From CAZIPN01 sp964541225 (GTDB taxonomy: Bacteria > Actinomycetota > Coriobacteriia > Anaerosomatales > JAAXUF01), in NCBI GenBank assembly GCA_964541225.1, contig CAZIPN010000004.1, positions 27,105-91,104 on the forward strand: a DNA stretch of 64,000 nucleotides, read 5' to 3'. A program made the position numbers and the translations under genes. Below the pieces are notes generated by a model. It was not told the origin of the DNA, made no database searches, and worked only from the letters and a program-made list of their open reading frames with translations. Every line of letters starts with the position of its first letter. Positions within the stretch are counted from its first letter, which is position 1. Shown piece by piece: positions 40,850 through 48,973 of this stretch.

Positions 40850-41995
40850 CTAGAGGGGCGAGCCCTCACCTTGTTGCTGGGGGCTCTCGGCGGAGGTCTT
40901 TGGCTGCAGCACCCAATCGAGCAGCGTGTTCTTGAGGCTTGAGTTTCGGCTGCACGCGGGGCACAGCCCCTCAGTGAGGTAGCTCGCTGTCTTCCCGCAC
41001 TGTGTGCAGACGCCGCGCTCAAAGACGCGCAACGTCCTCGCGTCTCGGCCCGGCTCTTCGGCCTGGCTGGAGATGGCGTCTTGCGGACAGACGAAACTGC
41101 ATTGGCCGCAGTCAACGCAGATCTCGGGCTTGAAGATGAACTCCACTTTCGTGTCCGTCTCGACGCGGCTCAGTGCTCCCGAGGGACAGAAGCGACTGCA
41201 CAACGAATGCGCCTCTTGGCAGTCGTCACAGGCGTCGCTGATAGCGAGTCGAGGGAAGACAACGGGGTCTGTGTCAAGCACCGAGGCAAGGAGGAGTTCT
41301 CGGCGGGCGGGGATCTTTGCGGGGAGTGGACGCGGTCCCCATTCCTTCTCCTCGGCGGCCGGAGGATCGCTCACGGCGTCTCGGGCGCGCTCCACGATAC
41401 CCATGAGGAACGCTCGGCGGTCAAGGGTCTCCTCCTTCGGAGGGACGAGCTCGTCGAGAGTCTGGGCGAAAGAGGCGTCAGGGATGCTGTGCTCCTCGTG
41501 CATCTCAACGGCCAGACGACCAGGCCACCGCTTGCGCACTCGCTCGATCGTGCTACCGATGATGTCGCGGGCGTGAAGCACGCAGGCTTCGCCATCGCCC
41601 GTTCGCAGAACGAGCGTTTTGACTCCCTTGCCAGCCAAGGCAAGAAGCAGGTCGTCATCGAGCATTCCGAGGCAGGGGAGCACACGAGACGAACTTGCGG
41701 ATGGGTCGCATCCTTGTGCCGAGGTGCACGCGCAGCTCAGCGTGAGGGTGTCTCCATCTCGGCCAACCCCGTTGTCGAGGAGCGCTGCGAGATCGAGGCC
41801 GCGCACCGAGAATACCGAAGTCGGGCACGCAGAGAGGCATAGTCCGCAGCCAATACACAGAGCCTGGTCGACGATCACGCGTCCGCCATCCAACGTGATA
41901 GCGGACGCGGGGCACACATCTTGACATCGCCTGCACTCAGAGTGCGAGTGCAGCCGCACGAGACACGAGGTCGACTCTGTCTCGATGACAGGCAT
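40850..41995 (-). CDS. Ferredoxin-rich protein of the Mo-oxidoreductase operon
   Basis: 381 residues. Cluster motifs in order: CRRCQDVCPAS and CIGCGLCLSACPTS near the N-terminus; a middle CSCACTSAQGCDPS and a CLGMLDDDLLLAL/LRTGDGEAC region like the sulfur- or hydrogenase-linked delta domain; then CDDCQEAHSLCSRFCPSGA and CVDCGQCSFVCPQDA; and a C-terminal CTQCGKTASYLTEGLCPAC that looks like a zinc ribbon. Probably an electron-distributing or assembly protein for the reductase. Last gene of the operon; start overlaps the TorD-like gene stop by one base. Confidence 0.8.
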   Translation of the reverse strand: MPVIETESTSCLVRLHSHSECRRCQDVCPASAITLDGGRVIVDQALCIGCGLCLSACPTSVFSVRGLDLAALLDNGVGRDGDTLTLSCACTSAQGCDPSASSSRVLPCLGMLDDDLLLALAGKGVKTLVLRTGDGEACVLHARDIIGSTIERVRKRWPGRLAVEMHEEHSIPDASFAQTLDELVPPKEETLDRRAFLMGIVERARDAVSDPPAAEEKEWGPRPLPAKIPARRELLLASVLDTDPVVFPRLAISDACDDCQEAHSLCSRFCPSGALSRVETDTKVEFIFKPEICVDCGQCSFVCPQDAISSQAEEPGRDARTLRVFERGVCTQCGKTASYLTEGLCPACSRNSSLKNTLLDWVLQPKTSAESPQQQGEGSPL

Positions 41996-42645
41996 CAGGT
42001 ACCTGGCAGCGGACGTGGGCGCAGGATCTTGGCGGACGTGCTCGCCTTGGGTGCGCTATCAGCGAGCAGCGCTTCTTCCATCGAGAGGAAGTCGCCGAGA
42101 AGCTTGCCGAAAGCGCGATACAGGTCGAGCTTCGCGGCGCGCTGGATGTCTGCGGCGAACTTTGGCATCCAAGTGAGCAGGTGATTGGTCAGGAACGTCT
42201 TCTGGGCAGGCATTGTGTCGGTTTGGTCATCCTCTTCAGCCATGCGAATGACAAACGCCATGAACTCGAGTTCCGCTCCAGCGTAGTCGGCGAACTCATT
42301 GTCGACCTCAAGACCCCACTGCCTGTACGTGTGGGCCGCCGCTGCCGTCGCATTGCCCACGAGCGTCTTCTCGCGGTACGCAGACTCGTACGGCGGACAC
42401 GGAACATGCGGGTAGTTGTTCACGAACAACCCAGTGTGCTCGCCCTGCAGGTTGTCCAAAGGCACTGTCTCCAGGTCATCGAGACCAGCGGCGAGGTCAT
42501 CGAGCTCCTTCGCCAGAGGTCCAGAATCCTCGCCCGCCGACAAGACCTCGACCAACTGACGGAACTCGTCCGCAAAGGTCGGATGCGGGTAGACAAGCCC
42601 TTGGGCCAGAAGGATGTAGCACGCGGCCCTTGACTCTTCGTTCAT
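41995..42645 (-). CDS. TorD/DmsD-type chaperone
   Basis: 216 residues, all helical. YILLAQGLVYPHPTFADEF at the N-terminus, then YESAYREKTLVGN and a hallmark of the TorD family with a conserved YPHVPCPPYESAY segment, and EFMAFVIRMAEE. This family binds the Tat signal of Mo-bisMGD enzymes and holds them until the cofactor is inserted; the catalytic subunit at 44194-46953 has such a signal. Confidence 0.88.
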   Translation of the reverse strand: MNEESRAACYILLAQGLVYPHPTFADEFRQLVEVLSAGEDSGPLAKELDDLAAGLDDLETVPLDNLQGEHTGLFVNNYPHVPCPPYESAYREKTLVGNATAAAAHTYRQWGLEVDNEFADYAGAELEFMAFVIRMAEEDDQTDTMPAQKTFLTNHLLTWMPKFAADIQRAAKLDLYRAFGKLLGDFLSMEEALLADSAPKASTSAKILRPRPLPGT

Positions 42646-42672
42646 GCGACTTCCTAGGTTGTCTCCTCCGGA

Positions 42673-43584
42673 CTACCAGGGGAACTGGTAGTACCCGCCC
42701 AGCAGCATGAACCGCCGCAGCAAGTAGCCGCCGATCAAGATGAAGACGCTGACCAAGGGGAGCAAACGGGCAGCCATGCGCGAAGCCTCAGACTCTCCAT
42801 CTGACATGATCTCGAAAAGCTCGATCGCCAGCGGAACGATGAGGCCAAGTGCAAGGAACCCGACAACGAACACCCAGTTGCCGAGCAGCGAGTTCACCGA
42901 GTACCAGGCGGCACCGGAGTGGATGGCTGAGTTGTAGAGCGCGAACAGAACAACAACCTCGGCGCCGATGAGTGCCGCATCAAGCTTGGCGATTCCGTTG
43001 AAGAGGTTGTGCAGCTCATGACGCCTGGACCACAGTGCCAGCATCAAGAATGCGCATCCCGTCGAGAACGCCGAGATTGTGAAGAGCACGGGAAGTCCCG
43101 CATTGTGCCACAGCGGAATTCCCTGGGCTGCGGAGAGAAGGAAGCCGGTGTAGACCGTCACGAACGTCCCGAGGGCGATGCTCACGATGCCAGTAACGTT
43201 CTGCCACTCCTGAAGTTTGGGGAAGGTGTCGGCGATCGGTCGCAGGAACGGAGAGTCCTTCGCGCAGGCGACGGAGTACAACACACTGCTCACCAGGTAG
43301 CCGCTAAGGGACAGAATGCCCCAGAAGATCCATGAGCCCGGGTTGCGCCAGAAGAAGATGGCGTTGAACGGGTTGAGCAGATCCAAGACCAGCAGTCCGC
43401 TTCCGACAGCGAGGAAGACGAATCCCCACATGGCCGACAGGAGCCCGATCCGGCCGTCCTTGTTCACGAACCGCTCGATTCCAATACCCAACGCTCCAAC
43501 CGCACCGCCGAGACCTCCTAGAAAAAGGTAGGCTGCGATCTGCCATCCCCATGCGGACTGTTGTACGTAACTTGAGGCGATCAT
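42673..43584 (-). CDS. NrfD/PsrC-type membrane quinol subunit
   Basis: 303 residues with about eight membrane segments. WGWQIAAYLFLGGLGGAVGALG near the N-terminus, GRIGLLSAMWGFVFLAVGSGLLVLDL spread over residues about 42-68, and FNAIFFWRNPGSWIFWGILSLSGYLV mark the NrfD family. It anchors the complex and exchanges electrons with the quinone pool. No haem-binding His pattern is expected for this family. Confidence 0.92.
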   Translation of the reverse strand: MIASSYVQQSAWGWQIAAYLFLGGLGGAVGALGIGIERFVNKDGRIGLLSAMWGFVFLAVGSGLLVLDLLNPFNAIFFWRNPGSWIFWGILSLSGYLVSSVLYSVACAKDSPFLRPIADTFPKLQEWQNVTGIVSIALGTFVTVYTGFLLSAAQGIPLWHNAGLPVLFTISAFSTGCAFLMLALWSRRHELHNLFNGIAKLDAALIGAEVVVLFALYNSAIHSGAAWYSVNSLLGNWVFVVGFLALGLIVPLAIELFEIMSDGESEASRMAARLLPLVSVFILIGGYLLRRFMLLGGYYQFPW

Positions 43585-43596
43585 CGTTCCCTCCCT

Positions 43597-44190
43597 CTAA
43601 CGGACGTAGTAGGTCTTCGGCTGGGGACCGGGGTCCCCAATGGGCTGTGCCTTGCCGGATTCAACGAGCTTGGAGACTTCGGAGTTCGGGTCGTCCAAGT
43701 CGCCAAAGACCCGTGCGTGCGCAGGGCAGACGGCCACGCACGCAGGTTCGCGGCCTTCCTTGACCCTGTGTACGCAGTAGGTGCATTTGTCCACATGGGG
43801 GGCCTGATGTCCGGCGTCTTTGCCAAAGATCTCGTTGGCTTTGTTCACGGCTTCTTTCTCGTAGCGATAGCGAGCGCCGAAGGGGCATGCGGCGATGCAA
43901 TACCCGCACCCCATACACTTGTCGGCGTCCACGAGCACGATTCCATCGGCGGTCTTGTAGCTGGCTCCCGTGGGGCAGACGCGGACGCACGGGGCGTTCT
44001 CGCAGTGCATGCACAGCCGAGGGATGATCGCGCGTCCGCTATCGGGGAACGACCCGAAGCTGACGTCTTCGACGTGTGTCCTATACAGCCCATCCCAATA
44101 GGGGGTCTCATTCTCAGTGGTGCAGGCCGCGACACACGCGTTGCAGCCCACGCAGGTCGTCAAATCAACTACGAATCCATAGCGCGCCAT
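43597..44190 (-). CDS. Four-cluster ferredoxin subunit (DmsB/PsrB type)
   Basis: 197 residues. Four [4Fe-4S] motifs: CVGCNACVAAC, CMHCENAPCVRVCPTGA, CMGCGYCIAACPFGARY and CTYCVHRVKEGREPACVAVCPAHA. It carries electrons between the NrfD-type subunit and the catalytic subunit. Start is three bases after the catalytic gene's stop. No Tat signal, as usual, since it travels with the catalytic chain. Confidence 0.94.
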   Translation of the reverse strand: MARYGFVVDLTTCVGCNACVAACTTENETPYWDGLYRTHVEDVSFGSFPDSGRAIIPRLCMHCENAPCVRVCPTGASYKTADGIVLVDADKCMGCGYCIAACPFGARYRYEKEAVNKANEIFGKDAGHQAPHVDKCTYCVHRVKEGREPACVAVCPAHARVFGDLDDPNSEVSKLVESGKAQPIGDPGPQPKTYYVR

Positions 44191-44193
44191 TGC

Positions 44194-46953
44194 TTAGCCC
44201 TTCCCCTCTGCCGCTTTGCTCACTTTGACGGTGAACTGGCTAGCCATAGTCCCGGCGGCTATCGGTTCGATCTGGCGAGGTACCAGTTTGTTGTATGCGG
44301 CGCCGAGCCCAACTGCCGACGTCTGCGCCTTGTTTTCAGCGCCGAAGGGCGCCGGGAAGAAGAGCGTGTCCGGACGAATGAGGTCGGTGACGAATATCGG
44401 ACTCTCCACTTGCAGGTCGGCTCGCGTGTTCTTGAGAACGACCGTGTCGTTGTCCTTCAAGCCCAGCTTGGCCGCACGCTTGGTGTTCATCCAGACGCGC
44501 ATGTACAGGTCCGGCTTCTGTTCGGTCACGGCGACCAGCAGATCGTTGTCGGATGTCGATGTGTGGGTCATGGTCGGGATGTGACCATAGGTCATGTAGA
44601 ACTCGTCACTGCCCAGACTCTCTCCGGCCGCAAGTCCGTCCCTGAAGACCGTGTCGGTGTACATCAGCAGCGGATCCATGTGCGGATCGTACTCGCCGCC
44701 TGCTAGCGTCGTCAGATCGGCGAACAGCATGGAGTACAGCTCGATGCGACCCGACGGGGTGGGTGCCGGGTACTTGCGAGGAACCCCGCTCTCGGCGACG
44801 ATCTCGTCCTTCGTCTTCAGAGTGATGGCTCCCTTTTCGAGATCCTTGCCCATCTTCTCGGCAGTGAGCCCGAACCCGGGCGCCTCATGCGCAACCGCCA
44901 TCTCGCGAAGCGCCGGAACAACCGAGCGCCCATTCTGACGCAGGTCGTTAAATGTCTTGAGCGTCGCGTTGGGATCCGCGCCCAAATTGGTGGCAAGCGT
45001 CTTGACGTACGGCTCATAGGAGCCCATACGTTGTGAAAAGTCGAGGAAGATGTCGAGCAAGTGCTTGCCGTCCACGACGGGTGGCACTGCTGGAGTCCTC
45101 GAAGCGAACGTCATGTCCGCCGACTGCGAATCCATCAGGACCTCAGGCCTCTCAAGGTAGGTCAGGTCCGGGAGGATGACGTCCGCATAGGCTGCGGTGT
45201 CAGTCGGCAAGACATCGATATCGACGATGATCTTGATGTTCTCGTTGGAGAACAGGGCCTTCTGATCTTCCGAGCTGAAGAAGCTCCGCACGGGGTTCGT
45301 GGCTGCGATGCCGATTGCTCGGGTCTGGTAGGGCTTCCCCTTGTATTGGAGCTTACCCTCTACGGATTCGGAGAGCCCAAGGTCAGTGAAGAGGTTGAAG
45401 GGGACCGACGGCTTGCCCTTCGCGCGCTGGTTCTCATTCCAGACTTCGCTGATTCCGGGGAACCCGTGCATCCACTGGCTGGGGTCGTTGAAGATCGCCT
45501 GCCTGATGAGGGGAAGTCGGACCCCGGGAGTATCGGGCTCCAACGTGGGCTCACCCTTGGCCATGTTGTCCCAGTAGTCCTTGATCAGTTCGTGCTGCTT
45601 GCCGGTGTAGTACCACCCACCGGGTCGGTCGATTCCGCCGATGAGCGCCTGGATCATTGCGGCGGTCTTCCAGGTCATCGGCGACGTGTCATATCGGCCG
45701 TCGGCCCAGCCTGAGTAGACCATCGCGGGATTGGTCTGCGAGAACTGCTTGGCGACCGAGTCGATCGTTTTGGTGTCAATGCCTGTGATCTCCGAGGCCC
45801 ACTCGGCCGTGAATCCCGCCGTGCGCTCCCTGAGGAAGGAGAAGACGCTCTTGACCGGTTTGCCGTTCCACGATGCCGTGGCGTCGAGAGCCGGGCTCAC
45901 CGATGATCCGTCCACGGCTTTGTCATTGCGGTTGCTCACGCCAGGAACTGCCACGACCTTGCCCGTGTTTTTGTCGACCACGTAGAACCGGCCGGGGGTT
46001 CCGTTTGGCCCGGCGTCCATTGCGAGCCTGAGCATCTTCCCATCCATGTACGCCAGGAAAGGAGCGTTGGTATGGGTTGCCAGGAACTCCGCATCGTACG
46101 TTCCGGAGGTCAGAATCTCGTGCATGACCGCAAGCAGGAAAGCGCCATCCGTGCCCGGCTTGATGGAAAGCCACATCTCTCCAGGCCGTGCAGCTTCGGT
46201 GAGTCTCGGATCCAGCGTAACAACGGTGGCTCCGTTGGCCAGGCCCTCGGTGTAGGAAACGATGCGTCCGGTCGACGCGGTTAGCGCTGCGTTGGACCTG
46301 AAGTTCAGTCCAAACTTGGCGCGTGCGTAGTCAGAGGAAACCTCGTCGTGGGCGTTAAATGTTCCGAGTGCCGAGTCAAGGCCAAGAACCTGGCCATACA
46401 TGCAGCGCTGGATGGTCGATCCGACCAAGTTGGGGATCTGACTCGCTCGCATGAATGGCAGGAGGTAGGAGCCATACAACGAGCACACTAGCCAGCCGCC
46501 CATTGCCGTCATTTCCCACGGCATGATCTTGTTGTCCTGCGCGACTTGCATGACGTGCTTGTAGGCCTCGTCCCACGAGACGGCCTTGAAGTTCCATTCG
46601 CCGCGCTTCGAGCCCTTGACTCGGATCAGGGGCTTCTTGATGCGGTCGGGGCTATACAGGAGTCGCAGTCCCGATTGTCCGCGCGCGCACGTGTGACCTT
46701 GATTGAAGGAGTGGCCCGGATCGCCCTCGATCTTGACCGCTCGCTTCTGTCCGTCAACCTCTTTGACCGCAACTTGAATACCGCAGAAACTTGGGCAGAG
46801 GTTGCAGACGTTTGGCTTCCACTCGATCTCACCGGCGGTGGCCTGGGCGAGAGTTTCAGTCGCAGACGTTCCCACGTACTTCAGGAACATCAGGCCCGCT
46901 CCGGCGGCAGCGCCCGCCTTGATGAAGGTACGGCGGCTCAGACCCGCCTTCAT
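44194..46953 (-). CDS. Mo-bisMGD oxidoreductase catalytic subunit, substrate unknown
   Basis: 919 residues from ATG at 46953 (MKAGLSRRTF, with GAGGG upstream); the frame is open further back but lacks protein character. Tat signal SRRTFIKAG then a hydrophobic stretch. N-terminal [4Fe-4S] site VCNLCPSFCGIQV with the fourth Cys in HTCARGQSG. The Mo ligand is probably Cys in PNLVGSTIQRC. C-terminal MGD-binding domain with MTHTSTSDND and VWMNTKRAAKLGLKDNDTVVLKN. Exported, DMSO-reductase family; closest in layout to polysulfide, thiosulfate, tetrathionate or arsenate enzymes. The genes after it give FeS, NrfD-type, TorD-type and polyferredoxin partners. I cannot name the substrate. Confidence 0.9.
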   Translation of the reverse strand: MKAGLSRRTFIKAGAAAGAGLMFLKYVGTSATETLAQATAGEIEWKPNVCNLCPSFCGIQVAVKEVDGQKRAVKIEGDPGHSFNQGHTCARGQSGLRLLYSPDRIKKPLIRVKGSKRGEWNFKAVSWDEAYKHVMQVAQDNKIMPWEMTAMGGWLVCSLYGSYLLPFMRASQIPNLVGSTIQRCMYGQVLGLDSALGTFNAHDEVSSDYARAKFGLNFRSNAALTASTGRIVSYTEGLANGATVVTLDPRLTEAARPGEMWLSIKPGTDGAFLLAVMHEILTSGTYDAEFLATHTNAPFLAYMDGKMLRLAMDAGPNGTPGRFYVVDKNTGKVVAVPGVSNRNDKAVDGSSVSPALDATASWNGKPVKSVFSFLRERTAGFTAEWASEITGIDTKTIDSVAKQFSQTNPAMVYSGWADGRYDTSPMTWKTAAMIQALIGGIDRPGGWYYTGKQHELIKDYWDNMAKGEPTLEPDTPGVRLPLIRQAIFNDPSQWMHGFPGISEVWNENQRAKGKPSVPFNLFTDLGLSESVEGKLQYKGKPYQTRAIGIAATNPVRSFFSSEDQKALFSNENIKIIVDIDVLPTDTAAYADVILPDLTYLERPEVLMDSQSADMTFASRTPAVPPVVDGKHLLDIFLDFSQRMGSYEPYVKTLATNLGADPNATLKTFNDLRQNGRSVVPALREMAVAHEAPGFGLTAEKMGKDLEKGAITLKTKDEIVAESGVPRKYPAPTPSGRIELYSMLFADLTTLAGGEYDPHMDPLLMYTDTVFRDGLAAGESLGSDEFYMTYGHIPTMTHTSTSDNDLLVAVTEQKPDLYMRVWMNTKRAAKLGLKDNDTVVLKNTRADLQVESPIFVTDLIRPDTLFFPAPFGAENKAQTSAVGLGAAYNKLVPRQIEPIAAGTMASQFTVKVSKAAEGKG

Positions 46954-47008
46954 GACGCTGCCCTCGTGCCGAGTGAGGCGCCGAATGAGTCTGAGTCTGA
47001 TGCGCGCT

Positions 47009-47209
47009 TCAGGCGGCATCCTGGACGAGAGACATCGCGGCATAGGAACTGTGCATGGCGTTGCATGCCTTACCCCCTTGCTTCTCTTTTGCGGCTTCCG
47101 GCGAGCCGCCATCGGCAACGGTGCGGATGCCGACGATTGACTCGAAGGAAACCGATGCTTTCCCGCCTACCGGGACGGGTCGTACGGTGTGCGGTGCTAA
47201 AGCGTACAC
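47009..47209 (-). CDS. Possible 66-residue protein before the Mo-oxidoreductase gene
   Basis: GTG start at 47209 preceded by AGGA with suitable spacing; ends 55 bases before the reductase ATG. The codons are GC-rich at third positions, like the surrounding genes, and residues are well mixed (VGGKASVSFESIVGIRTVADG, then GGKACNAMHSSYAAM). No family recognised. It could be a small subunit or leader peptide, or a chance frame in high-GC DNA. Confidence 0.3.
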   Translation of the reverse strand: MYALAPHTVRPVPVGGKASVSFESIVGIRTVADGGSPEAAKEKQGGKACNAMHSSYAAMSLVQDAA

Positions 47210-47395
47210 ACCTATCCTGTAACACAGCATCGCACATTTTGGATTGGAATTGGAGTTACGTTTCCGGCGGCCGGTCAAATCAAGGCCGTGAGAGGCCACG
47301 TCCATCTGCGCAGCATATCGCTGCCATTCGAGTGCCGTATTAGATTTCGGCCGAAATGGGTACGGGTCCTGCCGCAGCCCGGCGCGTGCGGTGGC

Positions 47396-47426
47396 TTGAC
47401 CGCGCGCGAGCGTGTGACTGTATAGT
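47396..47426 (+). promoter_or_regulatory. Promoter of the tRNA Gly-Arg-His-Lys array
   Basis: TTGACC (47396-47401) and TATAGT (47421-47426) each match the sigma-70 consensus at five of six positions. The spacer is 19 bases, two more than ideal. The start would be near 47433, 66 bases before the first tRNA. Confidence 0.55.
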
Positions 47427-47498
47427 GTCCAAGCGACTTGGCAGGGGGTCAGCGACGAGCGCAGGGCAGTCCTGTCAGTGGCGATGAACTCGCGGTGT

Positions 47499-47574
47499 GC
47501 GGCCGTAGTTCAATTGGTAGAGCATCAGCCTTCCAAGCTGATTGTTGCGGGTTCGAGTCCCGTCGGCCGCTCCA
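47499..47574 (+). tRNA. tRNA-Gly (anticodon TCC)
   Basis: Acceptor GCGGCCG/CGGCCGC; anticodon loop CTTCCAA between CAGC and GCTG; T-arm GGGTTCGAGTCCC; CCA encoded. First of four tRNAs in a row. Confidence 0.98.
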
Positions 47575-47643
47575 TTGACAACCTACGTCGTCGCAGGTAC
47601 CGTACCGCTTCGCGGCACGGTCCTCGAGGGCGAAGCATGTTCT

Positions 47644-47720
47644 GCGCCCGTAGCTCAGCTGGATAGAGCGGGAGACTTCTAATCTCTAGGTCGGGGGTTC
47701 GAATCCCTCCGGGCGTGCCA
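47644..47720 (+). tRNA. tRNA-Arg (anticodon TCT)
   Basis: Acceptor GCGCCCG pairs with CGGGCGT (one G-T pair); anticodon stem GAGA/TCTC region with loop CTTCTAA gives TCT; T-arm GGGTTCGAATCCC; CCA encoded. Confidence 0.97.
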
Positions 47721-47730
47721 CGCCACTCAT

Positions 47731-47808
47731 GGTGGGTGTAGCTCAGTTGGTTAGAGCGTCGGACTGTGGCTCCGAAGGTCGCGGGTTCGAGTCCCGTCTC
47801 CCACCCCA
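47731..47808 (+). tRNA. tRNA-His (anticodon GTG)
   Basis: Extra G(-1) at 47731 pairs with C73 as usual for tRNA-His. Anticodon stem CGGA/TCCG with loop CTGTGGC gives GTG; T-arm GGGTTCGAGTCCC; CCA encoded. One T-T mismatch in the acceptor stem. Confidence 0.97.
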
Positions 47809-47854
47809 TGAGTTGAAAACGCGCTGTGCCGCCGCGTCGACAAGCGCTGCAAAT

Positions 47855-47930
<76 letters not shown>

Positions 47931-47942
47931 TCATTCACTCAG

Positions 47943-47972
47943 CGAGGGTGTCCGGGACAGCGGACACCCTCG
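47943..47972. terminator. Strong hairpin ending the tRNA array
   Basis: CGAGGGTGTCCG (47943-47954) and CGGACACCCTCG (47961-47972) form a perfect 12-base stem with a 6-base loop. It lies 12 bases after tRNA-Lys and 3 bases from the stop of the convergent gene, so it serves both directions. No T-run. Confidence 0.85.
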
Positions 47973-47975
47973 TCG

Positions 47976-48446
47976 CTAGCGCCACTTCAGCTTGCGCTTG
48001 CACTCCTCGAGCGTCTTGTAGTGCCCGAATGCGCGCCAGTACTTCTTAGGCAGGTGGCCGACCTTGGTGATGCGCACCTTGCCGAGCCCCGGAAGCGCGA
48101 TTCGTTTGGCACCACCCCACGCGATATCCACTTTCCGGTGCGTCGACTTCGCGGGACCGTAGTCGAGGTTGCAGTAGATGCCCGAGTACCACTTGCCGTG
48201 ACGCCGATAGCTGATCTTCCACAAGTCGCCGAAGTGGCGCGTGCGCAAAGCGATGACGTTCCGCCCGTATGAGAGGTGTCCAGCATGCGGAGCGGCGATT
48301 GTGCTGCCGCAGTGATCGTGCGGTCCCCCATACATGGACGCGCGAACCGTTTTGCCGACGGCTGGCGATGCGAACCATCCCACCGCCATGACCGCAAGGG
48401 CGATGATCCCTAGCGTTCTTGTACGACGTGCACGTGTGCCTGGCAT
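47976..48446 (-). CDS. Secreted RlpA-like double-psi beta-barrel protein
   Basis: 156 residues from ATG at 48446 (GAGGAGG upstream). Signal peptide (about residues 10-31, ending in PAVGKT). The mature part, VRASMYGGPHDHCGSTIAAPHAG, then VIALRTRHFGDLW, CNLDYGPAKSTHRKVDIAWGGAKRIAL and LGKVRITKVG, matches the RlpA/DPBB pattern: AS-YG at the start, a D-GP site, an ID(I)A segment and a final V-I strand. RlpA proteins bind or cut glycan strands lacking peptides. Two Cys may form a disulfide. It has no SPOR domain. Lone gene. Confidence 0.7.
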   Translation of the reverse strand: MPGTRARRTRTLGIIALAVMAVGWFASPAVGKTVRASMYGGPHDHCGSTIAAPHAGHLSYGRNVIALRTRHFGDLWKISYRRHGKWYSGIYCNLDYGPAKSTHRKVDIAWGGAKRIALPGLGKVRITKVGHLPKKYWRAFGHYKTLEECKRKLKWR

Positions 48447-48973
48447 GTTGTTCCTCCTCGTTGTGCGAGCGTTGTGCCTGACGAGTCCTTGTGGTGCGCC
48501 ACGGCGAACAAACGCAAGGCGACGGTTGTGGGCCACACCAATGGCGACCTATGGGTGCGACAACGGATTGAGCGGGTGCGGCGCTTGCGAAGCTGCCGCC
48601 CACGGATTCGAAGTGCGGTCAGGCGGTGACCACCTGGCTGGCTGGATGACGCCGCGCTGGATTCCGATCGTCTGCATGTGGACGGAGTGGGCAGAGTGAG
48701 GCGGAAGCGTCGATGAGCATCCCTTGTGACGGTGCCGGATGTTTCGGCACGGTCGGGCATCTCGGCAAGCCGCGTCGGGCGAAGATCACCTCGGACCACG
48801 ACACCTCTGCAAGGACCTGGCCATGTGCGCAGGGAGTCCGTTCCTCACCACGACGGACTGCCGAGGAGGGGGGCTTGGGCCGCAGGCGCTCTCGCCGGCC
48901 GAGTTTGTGCTCTTCAACGACCCGAAATCACTTGTCAACGCGGGCCTATGCGACCTCGATGGACTCGACTAGC
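48447..48973. other. 527-base gap between RlpA-like and SanA-like genes
   Basis: Divergent region. All frames are long and open on both strands, but in most the residue content is Arg/Ser/Pro-rich, as expected for chance frames in high-GC DNA. The one with natural codon use is at 48823-48972. I see no tRNA, repeat or known riboswitch. Confidence 0.5.
48823..48972 (+). CDS. Possible 49-residue protein
   Basis: ATG with AAGGA nine bases upstream. The second half (ALSPAEFVLFNDPKSLVNAG) reads like a true protein with GC-rich third positions. Two Cys in the N-terminal part and one near the end. No family recognised. May be a small gene, a remnant or chance. Confidence 0.22.
   Translation: MCAGSPFLTTTDCRGGGLGPQALSPAEFVLFNDPKSLVNAGLCDLDGLD

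Larger units (their letters stand above)
46954..47498. other. 545-base region between the reductase operon and tRNA-Gly
   Basis: Contains a possible small minus-strand gene at 47009-47209, the likely promoter region of the reductase operon, and a tRNA promoter at 47396-47426. On the minus strand I see no sure -10/-35 pair. GCCATGC/GGCATGC repeats lie near 47039-47070. I found no known riboswitch pattern. Confidence 0.4.

Noticed and set aside
48713..48973. 87-residue N-terminal extension of the SanA-like protein
   Set aside because: The extension is Arg/Ser/Thr-rich without hydrophobic pattern, and another frame in the same stretch has more natural codon use.
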